From Anisodus tanguticus (Eukaryota; Streptophyta; Magnoliopsida; Solanales; Solanaceae), in NCBI GenBank assembly GCA_034509755.1, contig CM067547.1:47642859-47706858 (forward strand): a stretch of DNA of 64,000 nt, written 5' to 3'. Position 1 is the first letter of the stretch; every line of letters begins with the position of its first letter. Both the position numbers and the translations under genes were made by a program. Below the pieces are notes generated by a model, which ran no database searches, was not told where the DNA came from, and saw only the letters and a list, made by a program, of their open reading frames with translations. Positions 1 through 11,472 of the stretch are shown here, piece by piece.

Positions 1-437
1 TTGCTCAAGGTTTGTGGAATAAAACAGTATCTATTTTTTATTTAAGTTGATTTTATTAAAATTCTCTCTAGTAGAGCTGTAGTCCAGTTCTTGGAGCATC
101 TAAAATAAAGCGTACCATCTTTTGAATCTTTACAATTTAGACAGAGGAACTCCACTTTCATTTAGCTACTTAGAAGATGTTCCATATTTTTCTTTTATAA
201 ATAGTGTAGCCATGAAAACCCTCCATTTCCAAGAAACCTCTAAAAAAACCCTAATATTTCTCAAGTTTTTTCTTGCTATTTGCTTCTTCCTTCATCTCTT
301 CTAGCATCAAACAATCAACCATCAGATCGATGTTCAAGTCTTGTTGAACTTAGATCCGATGGTATACTAAAGAGTACCTCCATTTACCCCTAGCTACTAG
401 CTTTCAGAAAAGCTAGTTGAAAGCTTAACGCAACCAA

Positions 438-445
438 TATAAATA
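438..445 (+). promoter_or_regulatory. TATA box, glutaredoxin gene
   Basis: A TATAAATA octamer follows a CCAA motif and lies about 175 bases before the glutaredoxin ATG. Transcription would start near 470 with a 5' leader of about 150 bases. A second TATAAATAG at about 198-206 is a weaker alternative. Inferred from motif and spacing only. Confidence 0.5.
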
Positions 446-619
446 GCAATTGAGAGTTGGACCTGGTGACGAATTAAACCAAACACAGAAAGAAACTCTA
501 ATCTTCTAAGACTACCCCTACCACCCTATTTTTATCAGATTTCATTGTACTTGTACTGCTAGTCGTTGTTGTTATTCCAAGGGCATACGACGATTCTGTC
601 ACAACCTAATTATCAAGAA

Positions 620-922
620 ATGGACAAGGTACAACGAATGGCATCGGATCATGGGGTAGTGATCTTCAGCAAGAGTACATGTTGTTTATGCTACTCGGTC
701 ACTATACTATTTCGAGATCTTGGTGTTGATCCATATGTGCATGAACTTGATCATGATTCTGAGGGAAAAGATATGGAAAAAGCTCTTATGAGGATGGGTT
801 GTAATGCATCAGTTCCAGCAGTTTTCATAGGGGGGAAATTAGTAGGATCAACCAATGAAGTTATGTCTCTTCACCTAAAAGGCTCCCTAACTCAACTCCT
901 CAAACCTTATTTACCTGATTAA
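620..922 (+). CDS. CC-type (class III) glutaredoxin, GRXS/ROXY family
   Basis: This single-exon gene encodes 100 residues, the usual size for land-plant-specific CC-type glutaredoxins. The redox site CCLC lies at residues 21-24, after a VVIFSKST strand. The SVP segment and GGKLVGSTNEV near the C-terminus correspond to the glutathione-binding parts of the fold. Small GRXS members of this class interact with TGA bZIP factors and act in nitrate, development and redox signalling; that role is family knowledge. The protein lacks the C-terminal ALWL/ALWA motif of ROXY1-like members and ends in LLKPYLPD. I chose the ATG at 620 because MDKVxRMAS is the typical family N-terminus; the frame is open upstream to 566, but those 18 residues look like leader. 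The 3' third of the gene and its downstream flank are duplicated immediately after it. Confidence 0.93.
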   Translation: MDKVQRMASDHGVVIFSKSTCCLCYSVTILFRDLGVDPYVHELDHDSEGKDMEKALMRMGCNASVPAVFIGGKLVGSTNEVMSLHLKGSLTQLLKPYLPD

Positions 923-1648
923 AATAAATAATTTGAGAGTTGAAGAGTGTATTATTCTCCTTTCAAGAGAATTAAGAAAACAATGTCTGTGAATTAGGAG
1001 AAATTAAAAGATTAAGGTAACCACTTACAGGCAAATAAAAGTTAGTGGCTCGATCGACTGACACTGGTCATTTAGATCAAGGTCATGTCAGTATATCATG
1101 AATGTAGTAATAGCTAGTAGTTTTGCTATTATATGTACTTTGTGAGATATAATTAATTGATCCTAATTAGTCATTTGATTAGCTTTCATGAACCATATAT
1201 ATTCATAGATGGAAAGTTAGTAGGATCTACTAACGAAGTTATGTCTCTTCACCTAAAATGCTCCCTAAATACTCCACTCCTCAAGCCTTATCTACCTGAT
1301 TAAAACAAATAATTTGAGACTTGAAGAGTAAAATTATTCCCCTTTTAAGGGAATTAAGAAAAGAAAAGTCTATGAATCAGGAGGAAATTAAAGAAATAAA
1401 AAGATTAAGGTAATAACTTAAAAAGGGCAGTCCAGCAGCGCACTAAGATTAAGATAACAATTTACAAATGAATAAAAGTTAGTGGCTCGATCGACTGACA
1501 CTAGTCATGTAGATCAAGGTCATGGTAGTATATGATCAATGTTGTAATAGCTAGTAGTTTTGTGATAATTATATGTACTTTGTGAGATGTAATTAATTGA
1601 TCCTAATTAGTCATTTAATATTGATTAGCTATCATGAACCATATATAT
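824..1648 (+). repeat. Tandem duplication of glutaredoxin 3' end and flank
   Basis: Unit A (about 824-1201) runs from the glutaredoxin FIGG codons through 280 bases of downstream DNA ending in CCATATATA. Unit B (about 1202-1648) starts with the same codons directly after that CCATATATA and repeats the whole tract in order. The copies differ by scattered substitutions and small indels. Unit B also has about 45 extra bases near 1420-1465, including GGGCAGTCCAGCAGCGCAC, which resembles the head of a common Solanaceae SINE. Confidence 0.9.
1202..1303 (+). pseudogene. Truncated second copy of glutaredoxin C-terminus
   Basis: In frame this reads FIDGKLVGSTNEVMSLHL and ends LLKPYLPD-stop, matching the last 34 codons of the upstream gene. 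The catalytic CCLC half is absent because the duplication breakpoint lies inside the gene. A glycine before the GKLVG loop is now Asp, and the segment near 1258-1280 carries an inserted residue. It has no start codon of its own and cannot make a glutaredoxin. Confidence 0.88.
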
Positions 1649-2295
1649 GCAGCTTAATTATTAGATACTAGTGAATTGGTTGGCGCGCGATTATAAAACT
1701 CCTATTGAATTTGTGAAAATTTTATTAAATATCTGAATAATAAAACTATTAAATATGTTTTTGTCCTCAAATTCAAATGAATTAGATTTTATGTTCTAAA
1801 GCATTTTATTATGTCACTTAGTTTTATTCCTTTTTACTTTAATTTTAACAATTACAGGTTTTAATCTTTCAGAAATATTTGAATTTTTATATAATAACAT
1901 AATCTATATATGTGGAACATCGTTTGACTATAGTTTTACTTTATTTATTTTATTTTACGAATTTTAATATCTGTATACGTATAACAATTATACATAGTTT
2001 TCATTTGTTCATCTAATATATTAAGTATATATCTAACTTCTCTCTTCTCTACCTTTCAGATGTTACATTTTAGTTTTTTCTCCTTTTTAAAATTCTTCTA
2101 AAAGGAAAATGCATGAACAACATCTACTACAAAAGTAATAAGGAAAGGGAAGAAAAGAACTCTTCGATTAATTTTTGCTTTATTTTTTCCTTCATTTTAC
2201 CTTTCTTTCCCCTTTTCTTTTCTCTTCTTTATTTCTGATATAATAAATGCTAGAAAAATAAGGAAATTAACAAGAAAAGGAAAAGGATAACTAGA
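1649..2295. other. AT-rich intergenic stretch
   Basis: Low-complexity AT-rich DNA with pyrimidine runs (about 2036-2230). I see no gene, RNA or clear transposon end. Confidence 0.6.
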
Positions 2296-2773
2296 TTGAC
2301 ACAAGATCAACACAATTTGGCAACTAAAGCTCTAAATAGATAAAACCTCCAAATTAGTATTAAAATCAAGCACCAAACTCTAAGGATGACCTCAGGGGAA
2401 TCTAGTTCCCAAGCAACCAACCTCTCAACAATTCACACAATCACAAGCTTACACATGCTCACTAACTCTTAATAGTATTTCAAGTTTAATATCTAAAAAT
2501 CAAAGGAAATAATGAACTACTACTTATATACTATGATATAAATGAAGACTAATCTAGTTATTACAATTATACCCTTAATGAAGGGTCTTGTTTGGTCTTC
2601 CTTTTGGAGAAGAAAACTTGCAATTCTAAGAATTGACCACTTTTGTTTGCATGACCATCTTCTTCATTCAAATGGCAATCTTCCTTATCCCTTCCTTCCT
2701 CTAATGCAATCATCAATATTTGGAATCCCCGAGCCGGTTCAAGAGTGCACTCAAGTACATCTCTTTTCATGAA

Positions 2774-3007
2774 TAATCCTTGTAGAACTTGGAGCTCAAG
2801 AGCTTGACTCTTTGTGAAAGGTCTTGATGCACCTTGGATTCTATATTGAACAATCCTTGTAGAACTTGAAGCTCACGAGCTTGACTCCTTGTGAAAGGTC
2901 TTGATGCACCTTGGATTCTATCATTGAACAATCCTTGCAGAACTTGGAGCTCACGAGCTTGACTCTTTGTGAAAGGTCTTGATGTACCTTGGATTGTATC
3001 ATTCTCC
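2774..3007 (-). repeat. Triplicated ~77-bp unit in the Pol tail
   Basis: Three head-to-tail units of about 75-79 bases each encode, on the minus strand, a version of RPFTRSQARELQVLQGLF. Single copies of similar MTR(S/A)xAKxLQ motifs end the Pol protein of many plant Ty3/gypsy elements. All three units keep nearly the same peptide; the last (leftmost) runs into frame disruption. Confidence 0.9.
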
Positions 3008-3035
3008 CATTCTTGAAAAGAATTTATCCTTAAAT

Positions 3036-4313
3036 TTAAGGGATCACCATCAACCACATCCATAGGAGAGAGATCACACATGTTGAAGGTGTTGTGAACT
3101 TGGTATTTCGAGGGAAGGTCAATCTTGTATGAATTGTCATTGAGGTGCTCAAGTACCTAAAATGGACCATCTCTCCTAGGCAACAATTTGGTCTTTCTCT
3201 TGTTGGGAAATCATTCCTTGCCAAAATGTACCCAAACCCAATCACCCGATTCGAGTACAATTCGCTTGCGACCCTTGTTTGCTCTTTTGTCAGTTTCTTG
3301 ATTCTTCTTCTCAAGGTGAAGTCTCACCTTCTCATGCAACTTCTTTATGGCTTCGGCCCTTTTGTGACCATATAAACTTAACATAACACCTTGAGACAAA
3401 TGGGTTAGATCAAGAGGGGTTAGTGGGTTAAAACCATAAACAACCTCAAATGGAGACATGCCAATAGTACTATGAATGACTCTATTAAATGCAAATTCAA
3501 CTAAAGGTAAATTGATCTTTCCAAGATGCTAGTTTTCCCTTAAGTAGGGCCCTAAGCATAGAACCTAAAGTCATATTCACAACCTCGATTTGGCTATCGG
3601 TTTGTGGGTGACAAGAAGTAGAAAATAACAATCTAGTTCCAAGTCGTTCTCATAATTCCTTCAAAAACTGGCTAAGAAACTTAGAATCCCTATCACTCAC
3701 TATGATTTTGGAAATGTCATGCAACTTGATCACATTCTCAATAAATAAAGACACAACATAAGATGCTTCATCACACTTATAACATGCAATAAAATGAGAC
3801 ATTTTTTAGAATCGGTCAACAACAACAAAGATACTATCTTTCCCCTTTTAGTCCCTGGCAAGCCCAATACAAAATCCATCGAAATGTCAAGCAAAGATCT
3901 TTGAGGGGTGGGAGAGGGGTATACAAGTCATGGGGAAGAAGATAGACTTAACACTTCTACATTCAACACATTGACCATAAATTTTTGCAACATCATTACG
4001 CATTTTAGGGCCAATAGAATTATTCTTCAAGAATTTCCATGGTTTTATCAATACCAAAATGACTCATCAAACCCCCATCATGTGCCTCCCTCATAAAAAG
4101 TTTCCTCTAAGAGCTCATAGGCACACATAGTCGCTTGTTCTTGTACAAGTAACCATCAAACTTGGGAAAAGGGGTAGGATGTTTATCCTTAAGCCCATGT
4201 CCCCTTTCCCATTCTTCACAATCTTGATAAATTTTGGCAAAGATGGGGTCCTCGGGATACAATGCCTTCAAGCTTTCAAAACCAATAAATTTGAAAGACA
4301 ATGTATTAACCAA
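3036..4313 (-). pseudogene. Ty3/gypsy integrase and Pol C-terminus, broken
   Basis: Read on the minus strand in shifting frames. At 4313-4107 is the linker after RNase H. At about 4100-3480 is the integrase, with the HHCC zinc-binding area (FYWPKM, CVECRS) and the core around SDRDSKFLSQFLKE, which contains the second catalytic aspartate. The segment 3459-3211 holds MSPFEVVYG and LHEKVRLHLE. The region after it carries PRRDGPF and NTFNMCDLSP motifs that precede the tail repeats. Several stops and at least three frame changes rule out function. Confidence 0.85.
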
Positions 4314-4403
4314 AACATATTTTCAAGACAAGGCATCCTCCACAACATTATCATTTCCCTTTTTGTATTGGATTACATAAGGGAAAGTTTCAAGAAATTC
4401 AAT

Positions 4404-4830
4404 TCATTTGGCATGCCTTTTGTTCAGCTTTCCTTGGGCCTTAAGGTGCTTCAAGGACTCATGATCGGTTCGAATGACAAATTCTTTAGGCCACAAGTAA
4501 TGTTGCCAATTACCCAAAGCTCTAATTAAAACATATAATTCAAGATCATAGGTAGAGTAATTCAACGTCACACTTTTAAGCTTTTCACTAAAATAGGCAA
4601 TGGGTTTTTGGTCTTGCATCAAAATGGCAGCAATACCTACTTTACTAGCATCACATTCAATCTCAAAATTTTTATCAAAATCAGGCAATTGCAACACCGG
4701 TGTGGAGCTAAGAATTTGCTTTAAGGTCTCAAAGGCCTTTACTTTCTCCTCAAGAAAAAGGTTTATCCTTTTAGATTACCTCGGTCAAAAGGAGGATATG
4801 ATGTTAAATCCTTTAACAAACCGCATATAA
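4404..4830 (-). pseudogene. Ty3/gypsy RNase H domain
   Basis: The frame 4697-4404 shows FEIECDASKVGIAAILMQ (first catalytic Asp), PIAYFSEKL, NYSTYDLELYVLIRAL (the usual catalytic Glu is present in DLELY) and VIRTDHESLKHL, which is the standard order for the RNase H that follows reverse transcriptase. It joins the connection region upstream through a frame change near 4720-4830. Confidence 0.87.
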
Positions 4831-4899
4831 AAACTAGACAATTCATGAAACTTCTCATATCACCAATGGATTTAGGAGTTGTCCAATCCTTAATAGCGT

Positions 4900-5486
4900 C
4901 TATTTGGATTCATCAACCTCTACGCCCCTTGAACTCACAACAAAACCCAAGAAAACAAGTTCATCAACACAAAAAGAATATTTAGAAATATTAGTATAAA
5001 GTTGTTCTTGTCTAAGCACTTCAAACACACACTTCAAATGATCAACATGCTTATCCATGGTTTTACTATACACCAAGATATCATCAAAATAAATAACCAC
5101 GAATTTACCAATAAATGGTTTCATCACATAATTCATTAAGCGCATGAAAGTACTAGGAGCGTTAGTGAGCCCAAAAGGCATCACCAACGATTCATATGAC
5201 CAAATCTGGTCTTGAATGTCGTTTTCCACTCATCTCCGGGTTTCATCCAGATTTGATGGTATCCACTCCTAAAATCTATCTTTAAAAAGATGCATGAACC
5301 ATTAAATTTATCAAACATGTCATCAACACGAGGTATGGGATAGCGATATTTTACCGTTATCTTGTTGATAACTCGACAATCAACACACATGCACCACATT
5401 CCATCTTTCTTTGGGACGAAGATCACTGGCACGACACATAGGCTCATACTTTCTAGCACAACTCCTTTTTTAAAGAGTTCATCCAC
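4900..5486 (-). pseudogene. Ty3/gypsy reverse transcriptase, frameshifted
   Basis: Two overlapping minus-strand frames make one RT. The frame 5486-5181 has VPKKDGMWCMCVDCRVIN, YPIPRVDDMFD and LKIDFRSGYHQI; the frame 5229-4900 has LVMPFGLTNAPSTFMRLMN and the catalytic VIYFDDILVYS. A shift around 5195-5225 separates them, so the palm active-site aspartates lie in a different frame from the first motifs. Confidence 0.9.
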
Positions 5487-5846
5487 TTGCCTTTAAAGCT
5501 CTTTGGTGTCCTCCAGATTAGCTCTAAAGCCAGTTTGTTTGGCAATTGAGACCCTATGATAAGTCAATTTGATGCTCAATTACTCTTAAGGGATGAAATT
5601 TCTTTGGGAGTTCCGAGGGAAACACATCATCATAGTCTTGCAAAAGAGAAGAAATAGAGCTAGGAAAAGAAGGGGTTAGTTAATTAGTGTGCAAAAAGTA
5701 GTCCCTATGCATGATAAGGACTACCGATTGTCGCTCATCCATCTCCTCCCTAATCTCCCCTACATTTGTCAAGAGGGCCACATTTTCCTTTCCTCTTAAC
5801 TCATTTCTTTTCTCACCCTCTTTTTGAATACTACTTTCTCCACTAC

Positions 5847-6419
5847 TCACTCACTTGCTTCCTCCCCACCCTTGCTCTTCTCCTTCAACTCCCTCATCTT
5901 TTGATAAACTTCATTCACTTGCAAGGGTGTCATAGGACATAAAACATGTTTGAGGCCATTGTGCACAAGTGAGTACCGATTGGTCCTTACATCATGCTTG
6001 GTTGACCTATCATATTGCCAAGGTCTTCCAAGTAAGATGTGATAAGCTTGCATAGGGACAATATCACATAAAATCTCATTTTGATACTTTTTTACCTTGA
6101 GCTTAATCATAGATTGTCGATTCACCTTCAATTCACCGTATTCATTTAGCCATTGAAGTTTATAAGGATGGTCATGATTGGTTGTGGGAAGATTCAAGAA
6201 GTCATCCAATGTCGTGCTTGCAACGCTCGCACAATTCCCACTATCAATTATCATGGCACACACATTTTGGTTAATGACACATTTGGAATGGAAGAGATTC
6301 TCTCTTTGGCTAGGATCATCCATGGCCTTGCTTATCATAGATCTTCTCACCACATAATTTGGGATGGTAATCTCCCCTTCTTGAGGAATGGCCATACATG
6401 TCAACACTCTCCTTGCCAA
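5847..6419 (-). pseudogene. Ty3/gypsy aspartic protease region
   Basis: An open minus-strand frame of 190 codons. It has IIDSGNCASVAS, the position of the catalytic D-S/T-G triad in plant gypsy proteases, and later YHILLGRPWQYDR, the flap and second-strand landmark. It follows the gag frame and precedes RT with about 360 broken bases between. Being open does not make it functional, since the element has no promoter or complete polyprotein. Confidence 0.83.
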
Positions 6420-6503
6420 ATTACTTGGAACGGTGATTTCATCTTGCTTATCTTCATCATCTTCCCCAAGGTCATCATTCTCATGATTATATACTTCAAC
6501 CTC

Positions 6504-7187
6504 CTACTCACACTCCCTTTCATCATCATCACTACAAGCTTCTTTCATAAAAAAGTCTCTACGATTAGGACATTCACTCATCCTATGACCATAACCTTGA
6601 CATTTAAAGTATTGGAGAGGTTTAGTATTATTACCTCCTTCTTTCGAAGTAAACTTTGGAGGTTGCTTATAAACTTGGTGGTTCTTGACAAAGAGTTTCT
6701 TAAAATTTTGCATGTACCCATTTTTCTTTTGCCAATTGGAGGAAGAAGTTTCCCATTCTTTGTTGTTGTTCCATGAACCCTTGTAACCTCTCGACTTGTC
6801 GATATTATCTTCCTTGAACCCCTCATCTATCTCAATAGTCGCTTCAAGAGTTTCATCAATATCACGATAGTTGTCAAGTCTCATTCGAGAAGCAATTTCT
6901 TTACTCAACTCGGCTCGAAACCGAGTCATAGCATTTAAGGGATCCTCGTCAAAGTCGATTATCATCTTCACAAGTTGAAACTCATCATAATATTCTTCCA
7001 CACTCTTGTTGTTTTGTTTCAAAGTGTAGACCTTATTGAGTTGCTCTTGCTTGTATCGTTCGGTGACATACTTACGCCTCAAGATATTATTTATCTCTTC
7101 CCAAGTGGGAGTGGGAGCTAAGTCATGTAACCTTCTTACTTTCACTTGAGTTTCCCACCATGTAGAGGCAAACCCCTAAAATTAAGA
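6504..7187 (-). pseudogene. Ty3/gypsy Gag C-terminal half with zinc knuckle
   Basis: The minus-strand frame covers TWWETQVKVRRLHDL, WEEINNILRRKYV and EEYYDEFQLV, typical of the capsid C-terminal region, then a CCHC knuckle. The first knuckle cysteine is replaced by Tyr (YFKCQGYGHRMSEC), which should abolish zinc binding. The N-terminal half is lost where the LTR at 7188 begins. Confidence 0.87.
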
Positions 7188-10100
7188 TGTCACGACCCAA
7201 AATCACATAGTCATGTGGGAACTTACCATTTCCCACCTCGGTAGGCCAACCCTTCCCTTAATCCTTAATTCAACACAATAAAGTAAATAAATGAATAAAT
7301 AAAAGTCTAATTCATATCATAAGTATCAAGTGCGGAATACAACAACTACCCAAGTGATCTGGTCTGAATAGTACAAGAGCTTCTAAGTATACAACTGGAA
7401 TAAGAAAATTACAAAGACAACCTGAATACCACTTCTATTTAAAATAAAATTTTAACAGAAAGGTCTAGATGAACTCCACGAGATCCTCGAAGACTAATCG
7501 AACCTCGCTCATGTATCTGGAATAACTATACACCCCGAAAAGGGTATAGCAAGAGTAGTATCAGTACAAACACTATGTACTGGTAGGTATCATAGGCCGA
7601 CAACAATTAGCTAATATATGTATAAGAAAGAAACAGAAAGATAGACATGCTCGCAATCAAGTACAAGTAATATCATAGTCCAAGAATAACCACTCAAGTA
7701 CAGAAAGATCAATAACCGAATCATAGCCTATGGTAAAACATCTAAACCCAAGTCTGTCAAGGTTCCCACAACTCCTCAGAATAATCGCAACACAAGTACA
7801 ATCAACAAATCCGATCTATAGATGTAAAATGAAATAATGAGGATGAATGCATATACAATGCAATGCACTAGCCAAATGTAATCTCCGTACATACATGCTT
7901 CGGGCAGAATATCTCCTATACTCCCGGCAGTCATGACCCATGGGGGACCTGCGAAGTCCATGTACCAGCCACTCCATATCACAAAGTATAGAGATGACTC
8001 TTTTATCGAACACCTTACATACATGATACAGATAAAATATCTCATCGTCTCATAGTCATGACCCATGGGGGACCCACAACATCCATGTACCCGTCGCTTC
8101 GTATCACACAGCCTAGAGACGACTCTTTCATCGAACACCCCTCTAGCCATTTCATATCACACAACATAGAATGGCTACACAATCAATATGTCATAAGAAT
8201 CAATGTTATTTCCTTATCACCATCACGCCAAGCACATATAATATATATGTATTACAGAATCACCATCACGCCAATCATATATAATGTCAATGTATCATGG
8301 AAATGAGAATGAGTACATGTATGAGTGTCAAATTCAACACTAAATCATGAGATGAATAATATGACAACATCCGTAAACCCACTACCAATATGAACTCATT
8401 CCCAAATCTGTACACTGCTATGTTCAACACATTTTCCCTTTGGACCACATAGGTAATAACAATTTATATGCAAGAGAGGTCATACGAAATAAACATGTAG
8501 CTAACACTATAATCGAAAGCCTCAGATGTTTCACTTTCCACTCTTATCTTTATTAATGTCAAATCACAGTTCACAACCATATGTAATGTAGAATGGGTAT
8601 GAATGATATGCATGTATCAAACTCAAGTGTAATCATAATCAAATCCCAATCGTGCCATGCATGGACACATATCACAATATCAGTCCAAGCCAAGTTTGTT
8701 CCTATATCCATGATAATACCAAGATGAATGATAGACAAATATATCGCAAGTATGGTATGGAAACTATGTACAAGTCCAGCAATCACAAAGAGGCAACAAG
8801 TCACAAACAGTCAACAGTATCCAACCTAAGTAATTCATCCCAACTTCATACCCGAAGGCTTACATGCTTTCTCTGATAGAATCTAACTACACATATGCTT
8901 CGCAAACCGAAGTCTAACCAGAAGGTGAGACATAACCTACCTAGATGCCGAGCTGGAGCCACAAATAATCAAACCCTAGCCTTGACTTTCCAGGGAGCTT
9001 CCAAGTAATCAAAGTCTATCCATTATCTCATTCTAAGTTAGAAACGGAAATTAACAATACCCAAATTTTATACTTTGAATCCAACTAACTATAGGAGAAG
9101 GGGGAAACTGCCCCACAAGGGTAAAATGGTCATTTCAAAAGTGTAATATGAAAGTCAATGTTCTAGGAGTTCAATCCTACTAATCAATTGCTAACATAAC
9201 TCAAGACTAGGCCAATTTCATTAATTAATACAAAAATCCCAATTTGGGTATGAACCCTGCTTTCAAACTTATAATTCTCCAACTTTAATGGGAGATTCAA
9301 GCCTATTAACCACTAGCTCCTCAAATTCCATTCCATGATTAAAGTAAATAAATCCACTAACAAATCTCATTTGGAAAGACAAACTCAATTAGTGAAGAAA
9401 CCCTCAAAACCCATCTTCCTTCTTAGTTTCTAATAATTTTCTAACATGGGTTCAAGCTTAAGGAATGTAATTAATCAAAAGATGATGGAAGGAAACTTAC
9501 CCCAAAGGTGTAATAGCCTCAGAGCCTCTTGAAATCACCCATATTTTCTCTCTAGTCCAAAGTTATGAAAGATATGGGGAAGGTTCAAAGTTTGGATATT
9601 TAAAGCTCACTGGTTCACGATTCCCGCCTGCACGGGAGTGGGTCCGCGCCCGCGTACTCTCCCATGCGGAGAAATCATTCACTAGGGCGGACTCTTCTTA
9701 ACTCACAAATCCTCGCATCTTTGAGCCTAGCCTTACTAGGGAAGACTCGCAAAGGCGAAGGAAGCCTCACCGGGGCGGAACCACCAAAAACCAGAAAATA
9801 TGGTGTTTCACAATTTCCACTCGAAACCCCGAGGCCTCCCGGACACAAACTAGATATGCACACATAAAAATGCACTACGAACTCACATGTGGCCTCGAAT
9901 TTCCCAACGGAGGTCTGGTTGACCAAGTCAAACCCCCAAACCCAAAATCAATATTCCAAACAAGAACACGAAATGCTCCTAAGCTCCTCGAGAATCGAAC
10001 TGAATACCTCACCAAGTCATAAACGATCCTACGAACCTCACGGAATTGACAAAATTCTAAAAAAGGTCCATTTATCAAAAAGTCAACTATTGGTCAACAC

Positions 10101-10218
10101 TTTCACTCCTTAAGATTCTAATTTCTCACTTCTACTAGAATCATCCGATAACTTCAGAAATCAAGTCAATGGGGGTAAAATAGTCATAACGCATATAACG
10201 ACGAAACAGGTCATTGCA
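7188..10218 (-). mobile_element. Long solo-type LTR (~3.0 kb), minus orientation
   Basis: It begins TGTCACGACCC and ends in a degraded partner (GGTCATTGCA), as expected for long Ty3/gypsy LTRs with TGTNACGACCC termini. The same kind of ends occurs at 11473-13538 and 23197-24452. The minus-strand right half contains GC-rich tracts (about 9620-9860), as in those copies. No reading frame longer than about 120 codons is convincing, and the open frames here are chance. I found no matching 5-bp target duplication (TAAGA versus TGAGC), so it may have arrived with a deletion or recombination that also removed the neighbouring gag end. Confidence 0.65.
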
Positions 10219-11472
10219 TGAGCAATGGCATAAGACGCCTTTTTTTACCTCGGACATGTCATTAGTCAAGAAGATTCTATCACATTGCATCACCTAATCA
10301 AGATATGTCAGTTTTTTGAAATCTTTCAAGAAATACCATCATCACAAAAATGTGAAAACTCTTCAGGTAATAAAGTTATCGAGAGATTCCAATCCAACAA
10401 GAAGTTGGATCTTTGCGTGCAAAGAGTTCTTATTGTGATGCACGCTGGTGGAATTCACCCGCACCAAGAATCAGCCATGATCAAGATGTTCGAATAGGTG
10501 CTGATGTACAACATTTGGCCTTGTGTGCGACAGTAAGTGTTATTAAAACTCCTCTTGTGCCTATTAATACATCAATGCCATCTCAAACTTTAGACAAAAT
10601 TGATGCAAGAAAAGAGTGCAAGCTATTAAAAGTATTGAATTTGTCCAGGGTAAGGAGGTACTAAGAATATCAACTCTCTTCATCCTAGTTAATTTTCATT
10701 TTAATCTTAATCTTTTGTTTTCCTGGACTGAAGATATTAATTACTACTAATATCTTCTAATCGTGGCTTCTTTTCGGCAGGTGGGAAACTTTAAGTCCAT
10801 TAAGTATAGGATTGATGAGATTTGGTAGATAAACTAGAAAAAATAACTTAATGACGTGAAGTTTAAGTAGTCACCAGATGGTGGTTCCAACTCTAAGATG
10901 ACAAGCGCATACTACACGGTAGGCGATTTCAGAACAAATTTGACAATGTGGATTCACTTTTAACATAGCAGAGGAAAAAGAGAAAATTCAAATCCTCCAA
11001 CCTTTATTCTTTCCAGTGTTGAGCAGCAAGTTGATGCACATGAGATGAAAGAAAAAGAAGTGAAGGTGGATGAACTCGCCGAAAATGCTGATGTGGTTGA
11101 TGTTGCAGCTAAGCTCTACATGTGTAAATAATTTAGCTGCACAGACTGCTACTCTTGCTCCTTTTAGATGTTGTGACCTACAATCTATTGCTCAAAATCA
11201 TTCAAGTATGGCTAGAGCAGCGTGGATACCCAGGCAAAGACAACCTTTAAAGTTTATGGATTTTAAACCTGCCGCCTAATCCATAGCTCATCTTAGTTAC
11301 TGGGTTTGCAATTAAATATTTATACATATGAAGTTCCTAATACAAATACAGGGTCTAAGAAAACCCAAACACGTAGCTGATGCTCTAACCCAACTCCTGC
11401 GGATATATCCTAAATCATCCAAGAGGAGTAAGAGGTTTGATGTTGCTCCAAGAACACTTTCTGTGAGGCTAG
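10219..11472. other. Unclassified stretch, broken short frames
   Basis: Short interrupted frames only, such as VEQQVDAHEMKEKEVK around 11018-11065. I do not recognise a family. It was continuous with the DNA after 13543 before the solo LTR inserted between them. Confidence 0.4.

Larger units (their letters stand above)
2296..7187 (-). mobile_element. Degraded Ty3/gypsy retrotransposon (5'-truncated)
   Basis: On the minus strand the order is gag, protease, reverse transcriptase, RNase H, integrase and a C-terminal tail, which is the Ty3/gypsy order. Every domain is recognisable but split by frameshifts and stops. The gag side ends abruptly at 7187, inside a codon stretch reading ASTWWETQVKVRRLHD, where an unrelated LTR begins. 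The 5' LTR, primer site and gag N-terminus are therefore missing. The left end is less certain: 2296-2545 reads on the minus strand like LTR R/U5 sequence downstream of a TATATAAG, and TGACACAAG at 2296 may be the outer end, but no second LTR is available for comparison. Confidence 0.88.

Noticed and set aside
122..304. Plus-strand 60-codon frame upstream of the glutaredoxin
   Set aside because: No family resemblance, low-complexity hydrophobic end, and it lies in the likely promoter.
6153..6776. 207-codon plus-strand frame
   Set aside because: It is the reverse of the gag and protease coding strand and has no protein features of its own.
7776..8876. Short frames within the 7188-10218 LTR
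   Set aside because: Cys/His/Ile-rich chance frames in non-coding LTR DNA.
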